Positions 42,812 to 56,090 of a stretch of DNA of 64,000 bases are shown here, in pieces. Source of the stretch: Patiria pectinifera (Eukaryota; Echinodermata; Asteroidea; Valvatida; Asterinidae); NCBI GenBank assembly GCA_029964075.1, contig CM057135.1, forward strand, positions 16,890,863-16,954,862, in the 5' to 3' direction. The notes under the pieces were generated by a model, which was given only the letters and a program-made list of their open reading frames with translations, made no database searches and was not told the origin of the DNA. Position 1 is the first letter of the stretch. Each line of letters opens with the position of its first letter. The translations under genes and the position numbers were made by a program.

Positions 42812-43371
42812 TATTCCGTTTGAGCGCCGGTGTCTTGTTCTAAATCGTCTATAATCTCGATTACCTCATCGGTGACTCTGGGTAGTTCTGTCATGGGGAT
42901 ACTCTCGGGTTGTATCGATTGCAGGTGTTGGCTTTGATCGTCACTGAGTGTCTTACGTTCGTAATGCGTAAAACCTAATTTGTTTCTAATAAAATCTCTA
43001 CCGTTTAAACCCATCTTTCTTACATTTAACTCTATAGTCCTCAGAGTCAAGAATCTGTCTGGTTTTCTTTGATCCGTTACCCTTAGTAAGCCTTTACCAG
43101 TGTCATAAAATAAACCTTCTGTGTTGAGAATAAAGTTTTCGTATCTAGGAGATATTGGTTTAATGTATATGTTATAAGTATCGTAAAACTCATCAACGCA
43201 CCCATTAGTGACCATGCTTCTTGCTTGATCTAAAACGTCATCTATGTCGGTAGTGAGGATGGGTGGTACAGGAGTATCAAAGTTGTCGTCCAAATTGGTC
43301 TCTGCTACATCATCATCGTCATCGTAATCGTAATCATCAACGGGGTCAAAGTCAAATCCTCCCTCAGCCAT
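42808..43371 (-). CDS. Acidic virion-type protein, copy B'
   Basis: Intact 187-residue frame identical to copy A, with ATG at 43,369-43,371 in an AATAAATGG context. Confidence 0.7.
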   Translation of the reverse strand: MAEGGFDFDPVDDYDYDDDDDVAETNLDDNFDTPVPPILTTDIDDVLDQARSMVTNGCVDEFYDTYNIYIKPISPRYENFILNTEGLFYDTGKGLLRVTDQRKPDRFLTLRTIELNVRKMGLNGRDFIRNKLGFTHYERKTLSDDQSQHLQSIQPESIPMTELPRVTDEVIEIIDDLEQDTGAQTEY

Positions 43372-43392
43372 TTATTTAATAAACCTATTAAA

Positions 43393-43635
43393 TTATGCCG
43401 TTTTCATTATACTGCCTGGTAGTATACCCTTGGTCACCAACCAATTTTGCGTGGCCAGAGCTCCACTTATAATGCCCGTCAATTTAGCCGCATCTTCTAC
43501 GCTTAGTTTGTTTAAATCCGGCGCTTTCATTTTGAGTAGTTTAGCTCCTATCATGGCGTATCTCATCGAAAGACCCGATATGACGGCTCCGTGATAAATC
43601 GTATTTGCTATTCCGTTGGTGTCAAAGTTACTCAT
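43393..43635 (-). CDS. 80-residue small virion-type protein, copy B'
   Basis: Fourth identical copy of the product at 8,861-9,103. Confidence 0.7.
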   Translation of the reverse strand: MSNFDTNGIANTIYHGAVISGLSMRYAMIGAKLLKMKAPDLNKLSVEDAAKLTGIISGALATQNWLVTKGILPGSIMKTA

Positions 43636-43668
43636 CGTTTTTAATATAACAATTTTTAAATTGCTGGT

Positions 43669-44054
43669 TTATTCCATGTCTAGCGTTTTGGGGGCGCTGG
43701 GTGTAGTGGGCTGCGTGACTACCGGCACTGGCTGTATTGCCGGCGCAGTTGCCTTACTTTTTAGTACCAGCAGCCCCACCCCTATTATAGACGCTATAGC
43801 CCCCCACATCGCCCAAGGGTTGTAGTCTGGTGAGCTCGTATTATCGACTGATGTTACGTCCATTTTTGTTAATTTTAATTTCATCTGTCTATTGTGCTCG
43901 GCTAAAGCTTTACCCTGCTGAATTCGTTGAGGATTTTTTTAGTCTTGGTCACTCTCGTTACCGTCGGTGACGACGTTGTTTCTATCGGTTGGGGCGTCTC
44001 TGTCTCTGCTGGTTGAGCTGCAGGCGTTGCTGTCGCTGCTTTTTGATCTTCCAT
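43669..44054 (-). pseudogene. Pro/Thr-rich single-TM protein, copy B'
   Basis: ATG at 44,052-44,054. As in copy B, a seven-A run shifts the frame between the N-terminal part and the TM part (43,669-43,884). Confidence 0.5.
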
Positions 44055-44071
44055 TTATTATATTAGGTTTA

Positions 44072-44515
44072 TTAAATTTCAAATGTTTTGTTGTGATAAT
44101 CGTAGCAACTAGGGGTAATATTAAAGTTCCGTACGTAACAAACGTCGCTCAACATACCAGCCATACTCGCGCTTATAATAGGATCGGAACTCAAGTCGTT
44201 GGTGAATTCTTCTTCAGAATCTATAGTGACGTTATATCCTAAAACTTGTACGGGTGTAACCACAGCTTACACTCTCGAAAATAGACTTAAAGTGTATTTA
44301 CCAACGGTTTGAACAATTTCATTTCCAAATTTAGTTTCGTACAGATGATACAGCTTGTCGAGTTCTTTACTGTCAAGAGCTTCGATGTGTTTAACGGTGT
44401 ATTCCTTTCCCAAGTACTTTCTAGAGTTTCCGGCTGCTACGACACCGCACAAACGATCTTTATGTTCTGCGTTGTGATCTTGTTCGTTCGTTAAAGTAAG
44501 TTTTAGGTCCTCCAT
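44072..44515 (-). pseudogene. Small viral protein with in-frame TAA, copy B'
   Basis: Identical to copy A in both parts (44,267-44,515 and on to 44,072), including the internal TAA. Confidence 0.5.
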
Positions 44516-44917
44516 TTAATTAGAAACGAATTTAATTTTGTTGTAGCTTTTGCAACTTTGTTACAAAAGCAAAGGTATTCGTAGGTGTAAAACGATAGTT
44601 TAAGCGATATGATGATAATAGCCAAAAACTGCAAATACTCAAATATTGATATCATTTACTAACAGCAAAATGTATTTTGTTGACGGTTGTTGATTAACAA
44701 ATTGTAATACATGTGTAGTTTGTTGAATAGGTTGCTACTCAACTAGGTCCTATTAGTTAAGCAGCTAGGTAATTTTACTTGAGCACATAGCTTATTTAAC
44801 TTGAGCACCTAGCTTATTTCACTTGAGCAGTTAACTATTATTTTTGCTGATTTTGTTGTAACAAAATTGCTAATAAAAAATGAGAAATTTTGTATTATCA
44901 TATAATAAATAAAAATA
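44516..44917. promoter_or_regulatory. Divergent promoter region, copy B'
   Basis: Inverted equivalent of 7,582-7,983, nearly identical, with the GCTCAAGT-type repeats at about 44,755-44,830. Confidence 0.55.
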
Positions 44918-45586
44918 ATGACAATATTAAACTTTTGTGTTCAGTGCAATAAATCCTACAAGCTTGAACAATTCGGTATGAAATCAAACGGTAAAACTTA
45001 CAAGACGTGTAATATGTGTAGGGATAAAAACAAAACAAAAATATTACTCGAAATCAAACGTTTGTAAGTTTTGTAAAAGTGACGATCTAAGCACCAAACC
45101 AAACGGTGAAAAATATAAAACCTGTGATGAGTGTAGAAGTAAAATGAACCAAAGAAAATGTCCACATGGTCGTCAACGCAACATATGTAAAGATTACGGT
45201 GGTTCTGGTATCTGTCCACATAATCGACAACACAACATATGTAAAGATTGCGTCGGTTCTGATATATGTTATCACAACCGCATCCAAGGGCAATGTCGAG
45301 AAGGTAAGAGTGATGATGGAAAGGCTGTAGACTTTACTATTTCGAGATTGATCTTGGGTTGTCGGAAAAAGGGTAAAGAAAAATAGATTTAATCCAGAAC
45401 TTTTCGTAGATACCGATTTTTAAGAGGTCTTACAGAAGACTACAAACATTGCTATTACGATGATTGCCGAGTCGTTCTACAGTACGATAGTTCTGGAGAC
45501 GATATGGTGCTTGTAAAAGTTGTAACGTTAAAGAAAATCAATCAAAACTAACACATTTTTACTCTCAACGCAAAAGCTCTTCATAA
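44918..45586 (+). pseudogene. Cys/His-repeat protein, copy B'
   Basis: ATG at 44,918. It has the same early one-base shift as A and A'. In addition one repeat Cys is lost (CREGKSDD for CRECKSDD), and small deletions from about 45,375 on break the C-terminal domain. Confidence 0.55.
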
Positions 45587-45620
45587 CAATAAAACGTTAT
45601 GAAGAGCATTTTGCGTTAAT
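45566..45620. terminator. Convergent-gene hairpin, copy B'
   Basis: Inverted equivalent of 6,872-6,927; both arms preserved except one A-run length change. Confidence 0.6.
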
Positions 45621-45631
45621 TTATTTTACCC

Positions 45632-46223
45632 CTATTCAAGTAGCTCGTAACTAACTGGAGGTTCGGTGTATACGACCAATTTACTATATTTCCCATCTCT
45701 CAAACGTCGGTTTATATAATCTCGTTCTTTAATGGGTACGACGTCGTTTTCGTCTAACGCTTGATCAAACGATGTTTTATCTTTGCAGTAAAATAATGCC
45801 AACCAAGCCGTGTCTTTTAAAACGCTGTTGTACTTTTGGATCAGTAACCAACAGCTGTGATTGACGTGTCTTCCGCTAAATGCCATCTTGCTTAGCGCAC
45901 ACGTCTTTACGATATTTAATCTCTTGATCCGAAGAGCAATCGTCCACGATAAACAACGTGGCAACACCTTCCAATATTTTACTGTAAATATCGATCGCTT
46001 CGTTGAGCGTCATCTTGTACAATTCCGGATCGCAGAGGTATACCTCGGGATCTGCTTGAATCTGCATTTTCTTTCGATGTACGTTTTGTTTTTAAATATG
46101 GTAGGGCAAATGATGACTATCGCTTCAAATGTATTTTTATAGTCTGACTCTAACAGATCCAAAATCCATTTGGTTTGCCCGAATTTGTTTGCCGACGATT
46201 AAAGCGCAATGCGGTTGTGTCAT
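45632..46223 (-). pseudogene. A32-type packaging ATPase, copy B'
   Basis: It starts at 46,221-46,223 and contains the shared -1 shift at about 46,065. A second change near 45,908 (two bases missing from an A-run) shifts the frame again before the C-terminal 100 residues. P-loop and Walker B sequences are as in copy A. Confidence 0.7.
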
Positions 46224-46224
46224 T

Positions 46225-47520
46225 TTAACTTAACAGAGATTTAAAATTTCCGTCTTCCAAGTTCAATTGAGCATCCATGACTAAAAATACGTACATCGTG
46301 AGGTCACCTTGACCTTCGGCTTCTCTGTTAAATTGAATGTTGATGCCTCCTCCGTCTCCGAGTTTCCTACCGGATCCGTGAGCGGAATTGTCGTCGTTAC
46401 TTCTAAAATCGAGCCACAGACCGTACTTGTCTTTTAGGTAGTCTTCGAGGTCAAAACCCGTCAAATTTAAGTCTTTAGCTACTCCGCGCCCGCTTTCGGT
46501 ATCGCTGTCTCCAAAGAACTTGTTGATTTCATTCCAGTGTTGATACTGAAACATGCCTTGACTGTAGAGTTGATTGGGTTTACCTTCTACGGTCACCGAT
46601 GTTTTGGTTATTTTTGGATTGTAAAATCGCTGCGGATTTTTGACCGCGGGATCTTTAAACAAAAACAAAATACCCTTGAGACTCCTGATGGGTTGATTGA
46701 CGCTGACGTTCCAAAGCGTGTCCGATTTGTTGACGGATCTAACTTCTAGCGAGTGGATTTTATCAAACAGATATTGCCTTAACCCCTTGTGTTTATTCCT
46801 GATGGTGATAGCTAGGTCTCTGTTGGTCACCACTTCGTATTCGAGAGACAAGTCTGAGATAGAATACATCACCGCCGTATCTGAACTGTTGACGACTTTA
46901 TCGTGATCGTTAAACTTTATCTCGTACGTCAGAGGTTGGTTTAAACCGCTGGGGTAAAAAGGGTGATGCGAAGTCAGTATGTCAATGTCTAGGGGAATAC
47001 ACTATCTGTTACAATAGGCATCCGCGATAGCTTGATCCTTACCGTTGTTGGCGCCCGCGTTAGCATCTTCAGCCCCAGTTCTTAGTTTAGAGTCACCAAT
47101 GTTTCGAGTCATCGAGCTGTTGAGCCAATTGTGTTTAAAGTTGTGATACACGTCGGCGTGACGATAACTCACATTTGCGTGACCTTGAAGCCTGACGCTG
47201 ATTTCGCTGACTAAATTTCTGGCTAAATTACCAAAAATGGTTCTATTGTTGTCGCCTGCACCGTCGAGTTCTAAATTGAAAGCTAGTTTACAAGTGCCGG
47301 GTACGATCACGTCGTCTACACCCAATTGAGGAAACTTGACCCTCAGCGTTTGCCCCGCCGATATACTACTAGGATTGTGGGTAATGACCACCTCTTTTCT
47401 CTCACCCTTGATAGATCTGGGTATTTTTAATAGTCTGCACACAAAAAATTGTGCATGGGTTATGTTGCGTAAACTGTGCAAATACTCAGACAAACCTGAG
47501 TAAATGTGTGGATGATGCAC
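46225..47520 (-). pseudogene. Polinton major capsid protein, copy B' (leader-fused, one internal stop)
   Basis: Near-identical to copy A: the same leader-derived start (ATG at 47,518-47,520), the same junction at about 47,433, the same TAG (47,002-47,004) and an otherwise open frame to 46,225. Confidence 0.75.
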
Positions 47521-50500
47521 TGACCGTATGTCGTTTTACCCCAAATTGTGCGTTGCTGTCTGTTACAACTTCATGTGAAAACTGTTCACACATTAGGTGC
47601 TTAATAATAGCATATTATTACTCATGCAATGTGTTCCATGTCTCACATTGTTGTGTCAAATGGTAGTTAACTCTGACTTGTGAGTTATATGACTTGTAAA
47701 TGCGTATGCACCCTTCTGACGCACGAGTACGTAGTAACATGTCAGACATTTGAATGAGTCGATTGAGGCGTAGCGTGGGTAAGCCATCCCTAATATTAAT
47801 GCATTTATATAGCAAAAGTGTGGCTGACTAACCATACAAGTCATGAAACACGTCCCTGAGTAAAACAAAATGTAGACGCCAATGCTCGTACCTTTCGTGT
47901 GAGTTGTTTGATGCATTTGCATAGTAAGACTGTGGCTGACTAACCACACAAGTCATGAAACACGCCCCTGAGTAAAACAAAATGTAGACGGCCAATGCTC
48001 GTACCTTTTCATGTGAGTTGTTTGATGCATTTGCATAGTAAGATTGTGGCTGACTAACCACACAAGTCATGAAACTCGCCCCTGAGTAAAACAAAATGTA
48101 GACGCCAATGCATATGCTCGTACCTTTCGTGTGAGTTGTTTGATGCATTTGCATAGTAAGATTGTGGCTGACTAACCACACAAGTCATGAAACTCGCCCC
48201 TGAGTAAAACAAAATGTAGACGGCCAATGCTCGTACCTTTTCATGTGAGTTGTTTGATGCATTTGCATAGTAAGATTGTGGCTGACTAACCACACAAGTC
48301 ATGAAACACGCCCCTATGTAAAACAAATGTAGACGCCAATGCTCGCACCTTTCGTGCGACCATTGACTTATAATTAGACCTGGTATATAAATAAGACTAC
48401 TGTTAGGTTTCTTGATTAATTGGTGCATGTAAATCAGCTCGAGTTCAGTAAGTCATAGATACATTTTTAAAGAAATCCAAATTTCAATATTATTACTTTA
48501 ATGCCATAAACGTAGGGGGGGGGGTACCTAGCCCCCCCCCCCCCAAAAAAACCTGCCCAAAACGAAACAATGCAAATTATCGGGGAATGTACAAAGTTTG
48601 TGCATCATTTGACGCAAGTGAAATGTATTGAAAACCGCTACGACAAAGTTTTGACCAATGGTCTGCAAGTGGTTGGATAAGCCTTGGATTGATGCCAGAA
48701 ACAGGAAACTCAGCGCGCTGAATAGGCCTTTGAATTACTCACTCTGGTGTGTAACTATATTATAATCCAGAATAATTGTACTCAGAAGGTGCATATCACA
48801 TCATTTTACTCATATGCAGAGTTTTGATTTTACTCATGTGCAGAGTTTTTTTTACAACCGCGCAATCAAGCTTTTGACCAAAATGGTCTACAAGAAGTTG
48901 GATCGATGCCAGAAACAGGCTTCAAACCCAACGCACGCAAATTACTCACTATTGTGTGTAACTACTTGTAAATCATGCATATCAAGAAAAGCTGTACTCA
49001 GAAGGTGCATCATTTTACTCATAAGCAGAGTTTTGATAACCGCGCACTCATACTTTTAACCCAAATTGTCTACAAGATAAGTTGGATTGATGCCAGAAAC
49101 ATTTTACAAACAACCCGGCGCGCGCTAATTACTCACTATAGTGTGTAACTATATCATAAATCCAGGAAGGTGCATCATTTTACTCGTGCCGGTGCATAGT
49201 TAAGATAACCGCGCAATCAAACTTTTGACCAATGGTCTACAAGATACTGACTTTGGATTGATGCCAACACTACCATGGTAACCTGCGTGCTGACTCAGCG
49301 ACAGGCTAGTCTTCTATCAAGACAACCAAACTTGTACTCAGAACGTAAACCTGTAGCTGCTACCTCTTGGCCTAATGTAGCGACACTTAGCCGTTCGCCT
49401 TGAAAAAAGGTCAGAGAATTACCAGACTGCAGTATAGTGTGCTCAGGTCTGCGCGCTTTGTACCAGACGTGCAAGAGCAAGAAGGGGAGAAGGGCATCGA
49501 TTCGGCCGGATCATTAAGCAAGGTTTGTGCAATATCTGTCACCTTTAAGCTTGCCACTTTTTACGTAGTTAATTTTAGACACGAATTATTGCATGCACTG
49601 AGCGGATGTCTTTCCTAGTGAAATGATAATCCTTATACTTTAAAAAGCCCTACAGGCTAGCACTATTTTTGGCTTACATTTCCACCGTCTCAAACAAAAA
49701 TCTTAACAACCACTTTTACCAAATCTTGTTAAGGAGATAGATCCAGAAGGACAGCTTTTTGGGAGATTTTTGCTTGGTAGATTTAAGTAATTCGTTTATA
49801 AAAAAAAAGTAAAGCTCCACTTTTTGAACAAAATTAGGACTTCCTTTTAAGCTTTAGGAAAATGCGTTATGACAACTATTAAAGTGGAAGTTTATCAAGG
49901 TTCATTGCGATATCAAGGTTCATCTCGCCGCACCGGGGTTAAAATGATCGCAGCATAATTATTCAGGGTATAAACCAATCGCAAACGAGATTGGAAATAA
50001 AGTAAGCACAGGGGAAGAGGTTGCTTGCAACCCAATTGGGCTAAACTCAACGTCGTCTCCAGGGTGTCGAACAGTACGCGCCCATCACTACCCGCTCTCT
50101 CATATTGGAAACCAGGTTGGAAATAAAGTAAGCACTGGGGACGAAGTTTGGCTAAACTATATTACCAACTTAGTCTGGTTCCCTGACCCCACCTTCGGAC
50201 TTAATCGAAGGGGGGCCGGGAAATAGCCTACGGGTAACTGTACTTCATTCAGCCGCCATACTACTAGTACTGAAATTGTAGAGCGGTTTGTTTGACTATG
50301 TTTGACATGTCATCAGTCATTGTCAGTTGTCAAAACAAGATTTAGAGACGAATTTTACCAGGAGGCACAGGCACAAATGACAGGGAAGTGTAGTCCTACT
50401 TTTAGTTTTGGTCAGAGCAAAGGTTAAACGGGAAAGATTAGAATATGTTGCAACCCTTATCATTAGCCCAAATATAAATGTGGCCTATTTTACTGGACTG

Positions 50501-52497
50501 CCTCCGTAAACATAGACCACACATCCACATGGCACATGTACAAAAACGTGTCGCACTTTGCCAAATTTTGATTTTTACATTTAGACTTCGTTTGTAGGAA
50601 TTCTTTTGCTTTAGAAGCATACTCACCCTCTTTATAGGCTAGGGAGAAAGAGCTGCCTTTTTCAGATGTCTAATTTTTGTGAAATTTCGTGTTGAAATTT
50701 TGATACGCATACGTGTAAAAATGAATCTGGAAATTTCACAAAAGGCAGTGGATATTTTGCCGGAGACGGCAAACCTTCAGTAAACGTTAGTTTGCCGGAT
50801 ATGCACTGAACATGCGCAGTTACTGTTTTTTTGTACTTAAACATTTTCCGTGACAAATTTTAGTCTGGCTCCATGCCAATATTATCGTTGTATTGTTGTA
50901 TTAACAAGATGGGAATCAGACCATTTTATAATTTCGGACTTTATTTCCCTTTAAAAAAAATCCTCCAGAGCCACAAATCTGAAAAAGAAAAAGTAATACT
51001 CTGCAATAAAATGTTTGAGACATATTAAAATAATAAAAGAAGAATATTCTTATTTATTTGGGGATGGAAAAAAAAACCTTAAAATTGTGGCGGGGTGAGA
51101 ATTCGAACTCGGGACATCCCACTCATTAGAGCTATTGCTTAACCACTGCACCAACTGTGCTTCACAACTTTGGTGGGAATTTAATACATGTTATAATTCA
51201 GCCCTATCTTGAAGAGTACAGCGCCCTCTGTTGATATGGATTGCCGCCGGCAAACCTTTAGTAAACGTTAGTTTGCCGGCGTTACCTCCGGCAAAATATA
51301 CACTACCTTCACAAAAATATACATGTGAAAAAGGCAGCACTTTCTGATTAGCTTATAAAGACTAAAAAAAGGGTGAGTATGCTTATAAAGCAAAAAATAC
51401 CTACAAAGTAAGCCTAAATGTGAAAATCAAAATTTGGCAAAGTGCGACACGTTTTTGTACATGTGGATGTGTGGCCTATGTTTACGGAGGCAGTCCAGTA
51501 AATAGGCCACATTTATGGGGCTACCTTATCATATGCCACTTTTTTTCTTCAATTTTTTTTAAGGCCTAGGCTATAGCCTTATAGGCCTATCATTTATCAA
51601 AGTATCAAGTAGGCCCTATCAATCATCTCAATATTATTATTAAGGGCGAACGTGTGTCTAGGACCGGTTCTAGGCCCTACATGTAGTATTTAAGGGGAAA
51701 GATTTCCATATACGAAGTTCACTAATTTTCCTCGGTATTGACTAACAAGCCACCAGATAGCAATTTCATGTCATCAAAGTCAATTTGAGCAGTGAGAAAA
51801 TACAAGCATTTTCTTAGAAAACACTTAGAATTTTTCAGTCCAATCTCATAGGGTTTGTACACAGGGTGTTGAGTGAACCTCGTATATGGAAATCTTTCCA
51901 TATAAGGGAACAAAATCCACTTTTAAATTATTTGACCTAGTACCAACTAGGGCCGGCTAGTTGGCAACATTAAAGAACATACAGGTATAGCCTTATATAG
52001 ATAAACGGCAGGGTTTTTAATTTTTAAGGGAAATTTTGGGGTGAAATGACGATGACAATGACAGAACGCCACATAAAAATGAAGATGGCGATCACCGCGC
52101 AATGTACATACATGTACCGTGAGCACGCAAGTCAAGCTGCACGGCACTAACCGGCCCGTAAACCGCGTAGAAAAATCATAATTTCTTCCCCAAGAAACTG
52201 TTCAAAATTACCAAAAAGGTGTCATTACATCGAGCATGGAGGTAGAATTCTACCTCCATGGCATGCATTGAGAGAAGTCTGCTTTAGGTTGACAATGTCA
52301 ATTTTTAGTAATAAAAAAAATCTTGATTCTAATTTGATCGAAACAAAACAGGGGCCCTATACTACACGATCGCTACATTAGGCCTAAGGGTCAGTCGTTG
52401 CAAAAATGATAAAACATGAATCTGGGACTGAGAAACATTTCAAATTTTGTTAATGTTAGGAACTACTTCGAAAATTTTTTCGCCATATAATAGACTT
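47433..52497 (-). repeat. Leader block of unit B'
   Basis: Inverted, almost identical copy of 1-5,050: octamer array at about 47,815-48,365, G/C tract at 48,515-48,544, 165-210 bp units at about 48,600-49,270, inverted-repeat element at about 50,450-51,530 with SINE head at 51,086-51,163, MITE at about 51,690-51,905, and perfect 26-bp palindrome at 52,235-52,260. Differences from copy A are rare single bases. Confidence 0.8.
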
Positions 52498-53141
52498 TGT
52501 ATTTTGTTATTGGAAGCAGAAGTATTTTTTCTTAGACCTTATTTGTTATTTACTGTTCAAATATTCGTGACTTGAGTTGACTCGAGCTAAATATTTAACT
52601 AAAATGACTTGACTCAACTCGAGTCGCTTCTTTAAAATGGCTCAACTTAGCTCAAATCACTCAGTGACTCGTTTCAACTCTGTCATCTGCTTTGTCTCTT
52701 GCAAGCGGATCTCGCACATGTGTGAATGGGCTAGTTCTAGAAGTACTAAGTGGCCTATTGTTTTTTTTTAACATAAGTTTATTCCAGAAGTCTGGCCCTA
52801 GACTGGGGCTATTGTCCCCAACGCTTCCCTGCTGTACGCATATGATATAATTTAATAATATGCATGAGTGGGATCAACCTTCACACCATGCATCCTGTAC
52901 TAACTTGAATAGGTCTGTATACATGATATAGTAGGACCTAAAATTTGTATAACTTTTTCTGCTCATTGCAATTACACAAATTAGTCTCTGTCCTGATAAA
53001 GTTTTTTTTAAACATGATCGTGCATTAAAATGTCTATTTCCCTTTTTCTTTCTTATTGTAGATATTTGTTGGCAGTTGGGCACTGCATTGGTGAGAGGTA
53101 GGCCTACTGGTACCCTTACATGGTATGTCACTCCATCCACT
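52498..53141. other. Host DNA between leader and C2H2-type gene
   Basis: Matches 29,937-30,627 inverted. It contains short GACTCGAG/GACTTGA-type repeats (about 52,560-52,680) but no gene. It probably holds the 5' region and possibly an upstream exon boundary (TTATTGTAG at about 53,060) of the following gene. Confidence 0.5.
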
Positions 53142-55603
53142 ATGTCTCAATTGATGAGCGCTGTTTATCTATGTCGTATTTGTAAAAGTTATGAAGGACA
53201 AACATTCCAGAAACTTCTAAGGCATGTTCGCTTAGTACACAGTAACGATCCTCATTTTTGTGTGAGATGTGGTATGCATGGTTGCGAGAAAACATACAGA
53301 GTGTTCTCCTCTTACATGACTCACCTTAGACGACATCATGCGCATGACCCATATCATTTGCCAAGCTATCCTGAAGCAAATTCAGAACATGATCAAACAG
53401 CCCAATCAGAACATGATCAGTCAGACGATGCAGCTTATCAAACAACTGAAAGAGAGGAAGCGCCTACGGAAGAGCATGATGTGCACTTGAAAGTCAAAGA
53501 TTCATTTGCTCTATTCATTCTAAAAATGAGAGAAATGCATAAACTTCCAAAGACTTCCATGAAACCATTACTTTCTGAGACATTAAGCATGGTAGAAATT
53601 CACCATACTGATCTGTGCTCTAAAATGGAGCAATTGGTCAAGAACCATGGAGTGACTGAGGCCTTTTCACATGACTGCGATGCTCTGTTATCAGATTTTA
53701 AGCCTTCCTTGGAAAGTCTTAGATCATTACTTACTGAAGCAAATCTAAATTCCCATCTTAGGAAGCATGTTGGACTAATTGAGCCTACCGTTTATGATAT
53801 AGGTCATGATTCCAAGGGGAAAGTCAAAACATATCAGTATGTGCCCATACTACAAACCCTGTCCAAATTGTTGGAGCATCCAGACATAATATGTCAAGTT
53901 TTAAACTCTGAACAGAATCAAAACAAAGAATACTTACAGGATTATTGTGACGGTACTTTGTTCAAAGAGAATCCACTATTTGCCTCTGAGAATCCTGTGT
54001 TGCAAATACAATTATATCATGATGACTTTCAGGTTACCAATCCATTGGGCAGTAAAATAGTCAAAATCTCTGCCTTTTATTTCACAGTGGGTAATATCCG
54101 AGCTAAATATAGGTCAAAACTGTATGTGATACAGTTGGCTATTCTTGCAGAATCTAAGTATGTTAACAAGAATAACCTTGGGAAGTTGTTGAGCCCACTG
54201 ATTACAGACCTAAAATACCTTGAACAAACAGGGGTCGCTGTCAACATTGATGGATCGACAATAAATATCAAAGGTACAGTCAGCTTTGTCTATGCTGATA
54301 CCATTGGAGGCCATTTTGGGAGGATTTTTTGAAAGCTTCACAACACAGAGGTTTTGTAGGTTCTGTATGTGCACTCGAGACTCTTTGAAAAGTGGCAACT
54401 CTTTGACGGACATCCACCAAGAAAGGACCATACAAAATTATGAACGTCATGTTTCTCTGGTGTCCTCCAACAGTTTGTTGTCTCCTGTGTATGGTATAAA
54501 GAGACAATGTGTTTTGAACGAATTGCAGTACTTTCACGTCACTGAAGGTCTTCCTCCAGATGTAGGTCATGATCTGTTGGAAGGAGTGTGTAAGGCCACC
54601 TTGCTTAATGTAGTTACAGGCCTGCAGGCATATATCCCTGATATCAACTCAATTTTGGAAACCTTTCCTTATAAAGGTTCTGACAAAGCCACAAAGCCAA
54701 CCTCGTTCTCAATCTCTGGAATGAATATTAACATCAAACAAAGTGCTTGCCAGATGTGGTGTACTTGCAGACTTTTTCCTGTAATGTTTGCTTCAAGCAT
54801 TCCTAAAGGAACCCTGTGGAAGCTATTACTTCTACTTTTGGATATTCTGGATATAGCCACTTCCCCAACTCAAACAACCGTGAGCATTTCTGTTCTCAGG
54901 TGTGTCATTGAGAATTTCTGCAAATGTATACTCGCTTGTTTGGGGCTGCTTCTCGACACCCTAAATTTCACGTCCTCGTACACTATCCAGCTATGACAGC
55001 AAAGTATGGGCCATTGATTCACTGCTGGACGTTAAGATATGAAGCAAAACACAGCTATTTCAAGGAAATTGCAAGAAGAACAAAAAACATGAAAAACATA
55101 TGCAAAACGCTTGCGACAAGGCACCAATATTTACAGTGCTACTTCAACTCGTCCACAAATTTCTTGGACCATGACAGCCTTGATATGACTCGTGTATCAT
55201 CTGTTCCCATGACTTTGCTTTGTCCAGAGATACAGATCAGTGTTCAGAAACTGGTTGACACAGACACTACCGAGCTTGTACACGCTGATGCAGTCACTAT
55301 CAATGGAGTGAGATACTCAAAGGTTCAGATATTGTACTTGGCATACATGACGTCTTTTGTCAGTTTGGCAAAATAGAGATGATCCTTATCCATGCGGGTG
55401 TTGTGCACTTCATTTCCAATGAAATGCTTACTCTAGAATTCAGCAGGCATTATCATGCATATGTTGTTACTGAATCAAATCATACGTTTGTTGCAGTCAA
55501 AGCAAGTGATCTGCTTGATTATCATCCTCTTGAGATATATGATGTTCAGAATACAAGCTATGTTCCTCTGAAACATCGTATAAATGGGGAACTTTGTGGA
55601 TAA
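53142..55603 (+). pseudogene. C2H2 zinc-finger/transposase-like protein (KDZ/Tnp2-like)
   Basis: ATG at 53,142 (MSQLMSAVYLCRICKSYEG). Two C2H2 fingers occupy about residues 10-65 (CRIC...HVRLVH; CVRCGMHGCEK...HLRRHH). Further motifs are RFCRFCMCTRD, PPDVGHDLLEGV, PKFHVLVHYP and WTLRYEAKHSYFK. The HDLLEGV and EAKH..FK signatures are typical of a large family of uncharacterised animal proteins related, I believe, to transposases. Single-base shifts near 54,316, 54,920 and 55,328 break the frame, so this copy reads as a pseudogene or has errors. The tail runs to TAA at 55,601-55,603. Catalytic residues were not identified. Confidence 0.55.
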
Positions 55604-55698
55604 TTACTGAAACTTCATTTTTCCAACTTTATATAATAACCATATCCAACACTTGACAATGTTTGTATAGATTGTTTGCAACTGCAAGGTTCGGCAAC

Positions 55699-56090
55699 AT
55701 GGAGTTTCTGGTCAGCTGTGGACTGTGCAGAAAGGCACTCAGAGTTGAAGAGACGTCTGAGATTGAAGGAGAAATTAGGAAAGTTTTCAATATGCCTCCA
55801 AATACCAAAATAATTATCCAAGCCTACAGTCAAAAGTGGGGCGAATACATAGATACCTCTGTCAGTGACCTCAAAGACTGTGATAAACTGAATGTCATCA
55901 GATGTGACGATCAACAGCTTTCGGTAAACATACAGGCTAGCCCGAGTGATTCTGTTTTTGAATCAAGTAGTTTTTCAACTATCGCTTTGGAGCGCTATAT
56001 TTCTGATGGTGATGAGAGTGACTTACCTGTGCATGTACTAGACAGTCCCTCCTACCATGACTCTACCGGTCAAGCTCCAAGTTTGAGGTG
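55699..56090 (+). CDS. SAMD3-like uncharacterised protein, exon 1
   Basis: ATG at 55,699 gives MEFLVSCGLCRKALRVEE, then FNMPPNTKIIIQAYS and DCDKLNVIRC, a layout resembling a PB1/ubiquitin-like N-terminal domain. A Ser-rich stretch follows to the donor GTGTGT. A possible acceptor (TTTGTATAG) lies at 55,662-55,670, so it may be spliced to an upstream exon. It is the first exon of a gene that continues to 61,515. The family assignment comes from memory of similar animal proteins that are often annotated 'sterile alpha motif domain-containing protein 3-like'; no SAM domain is visible here. Confidence 0.5.
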
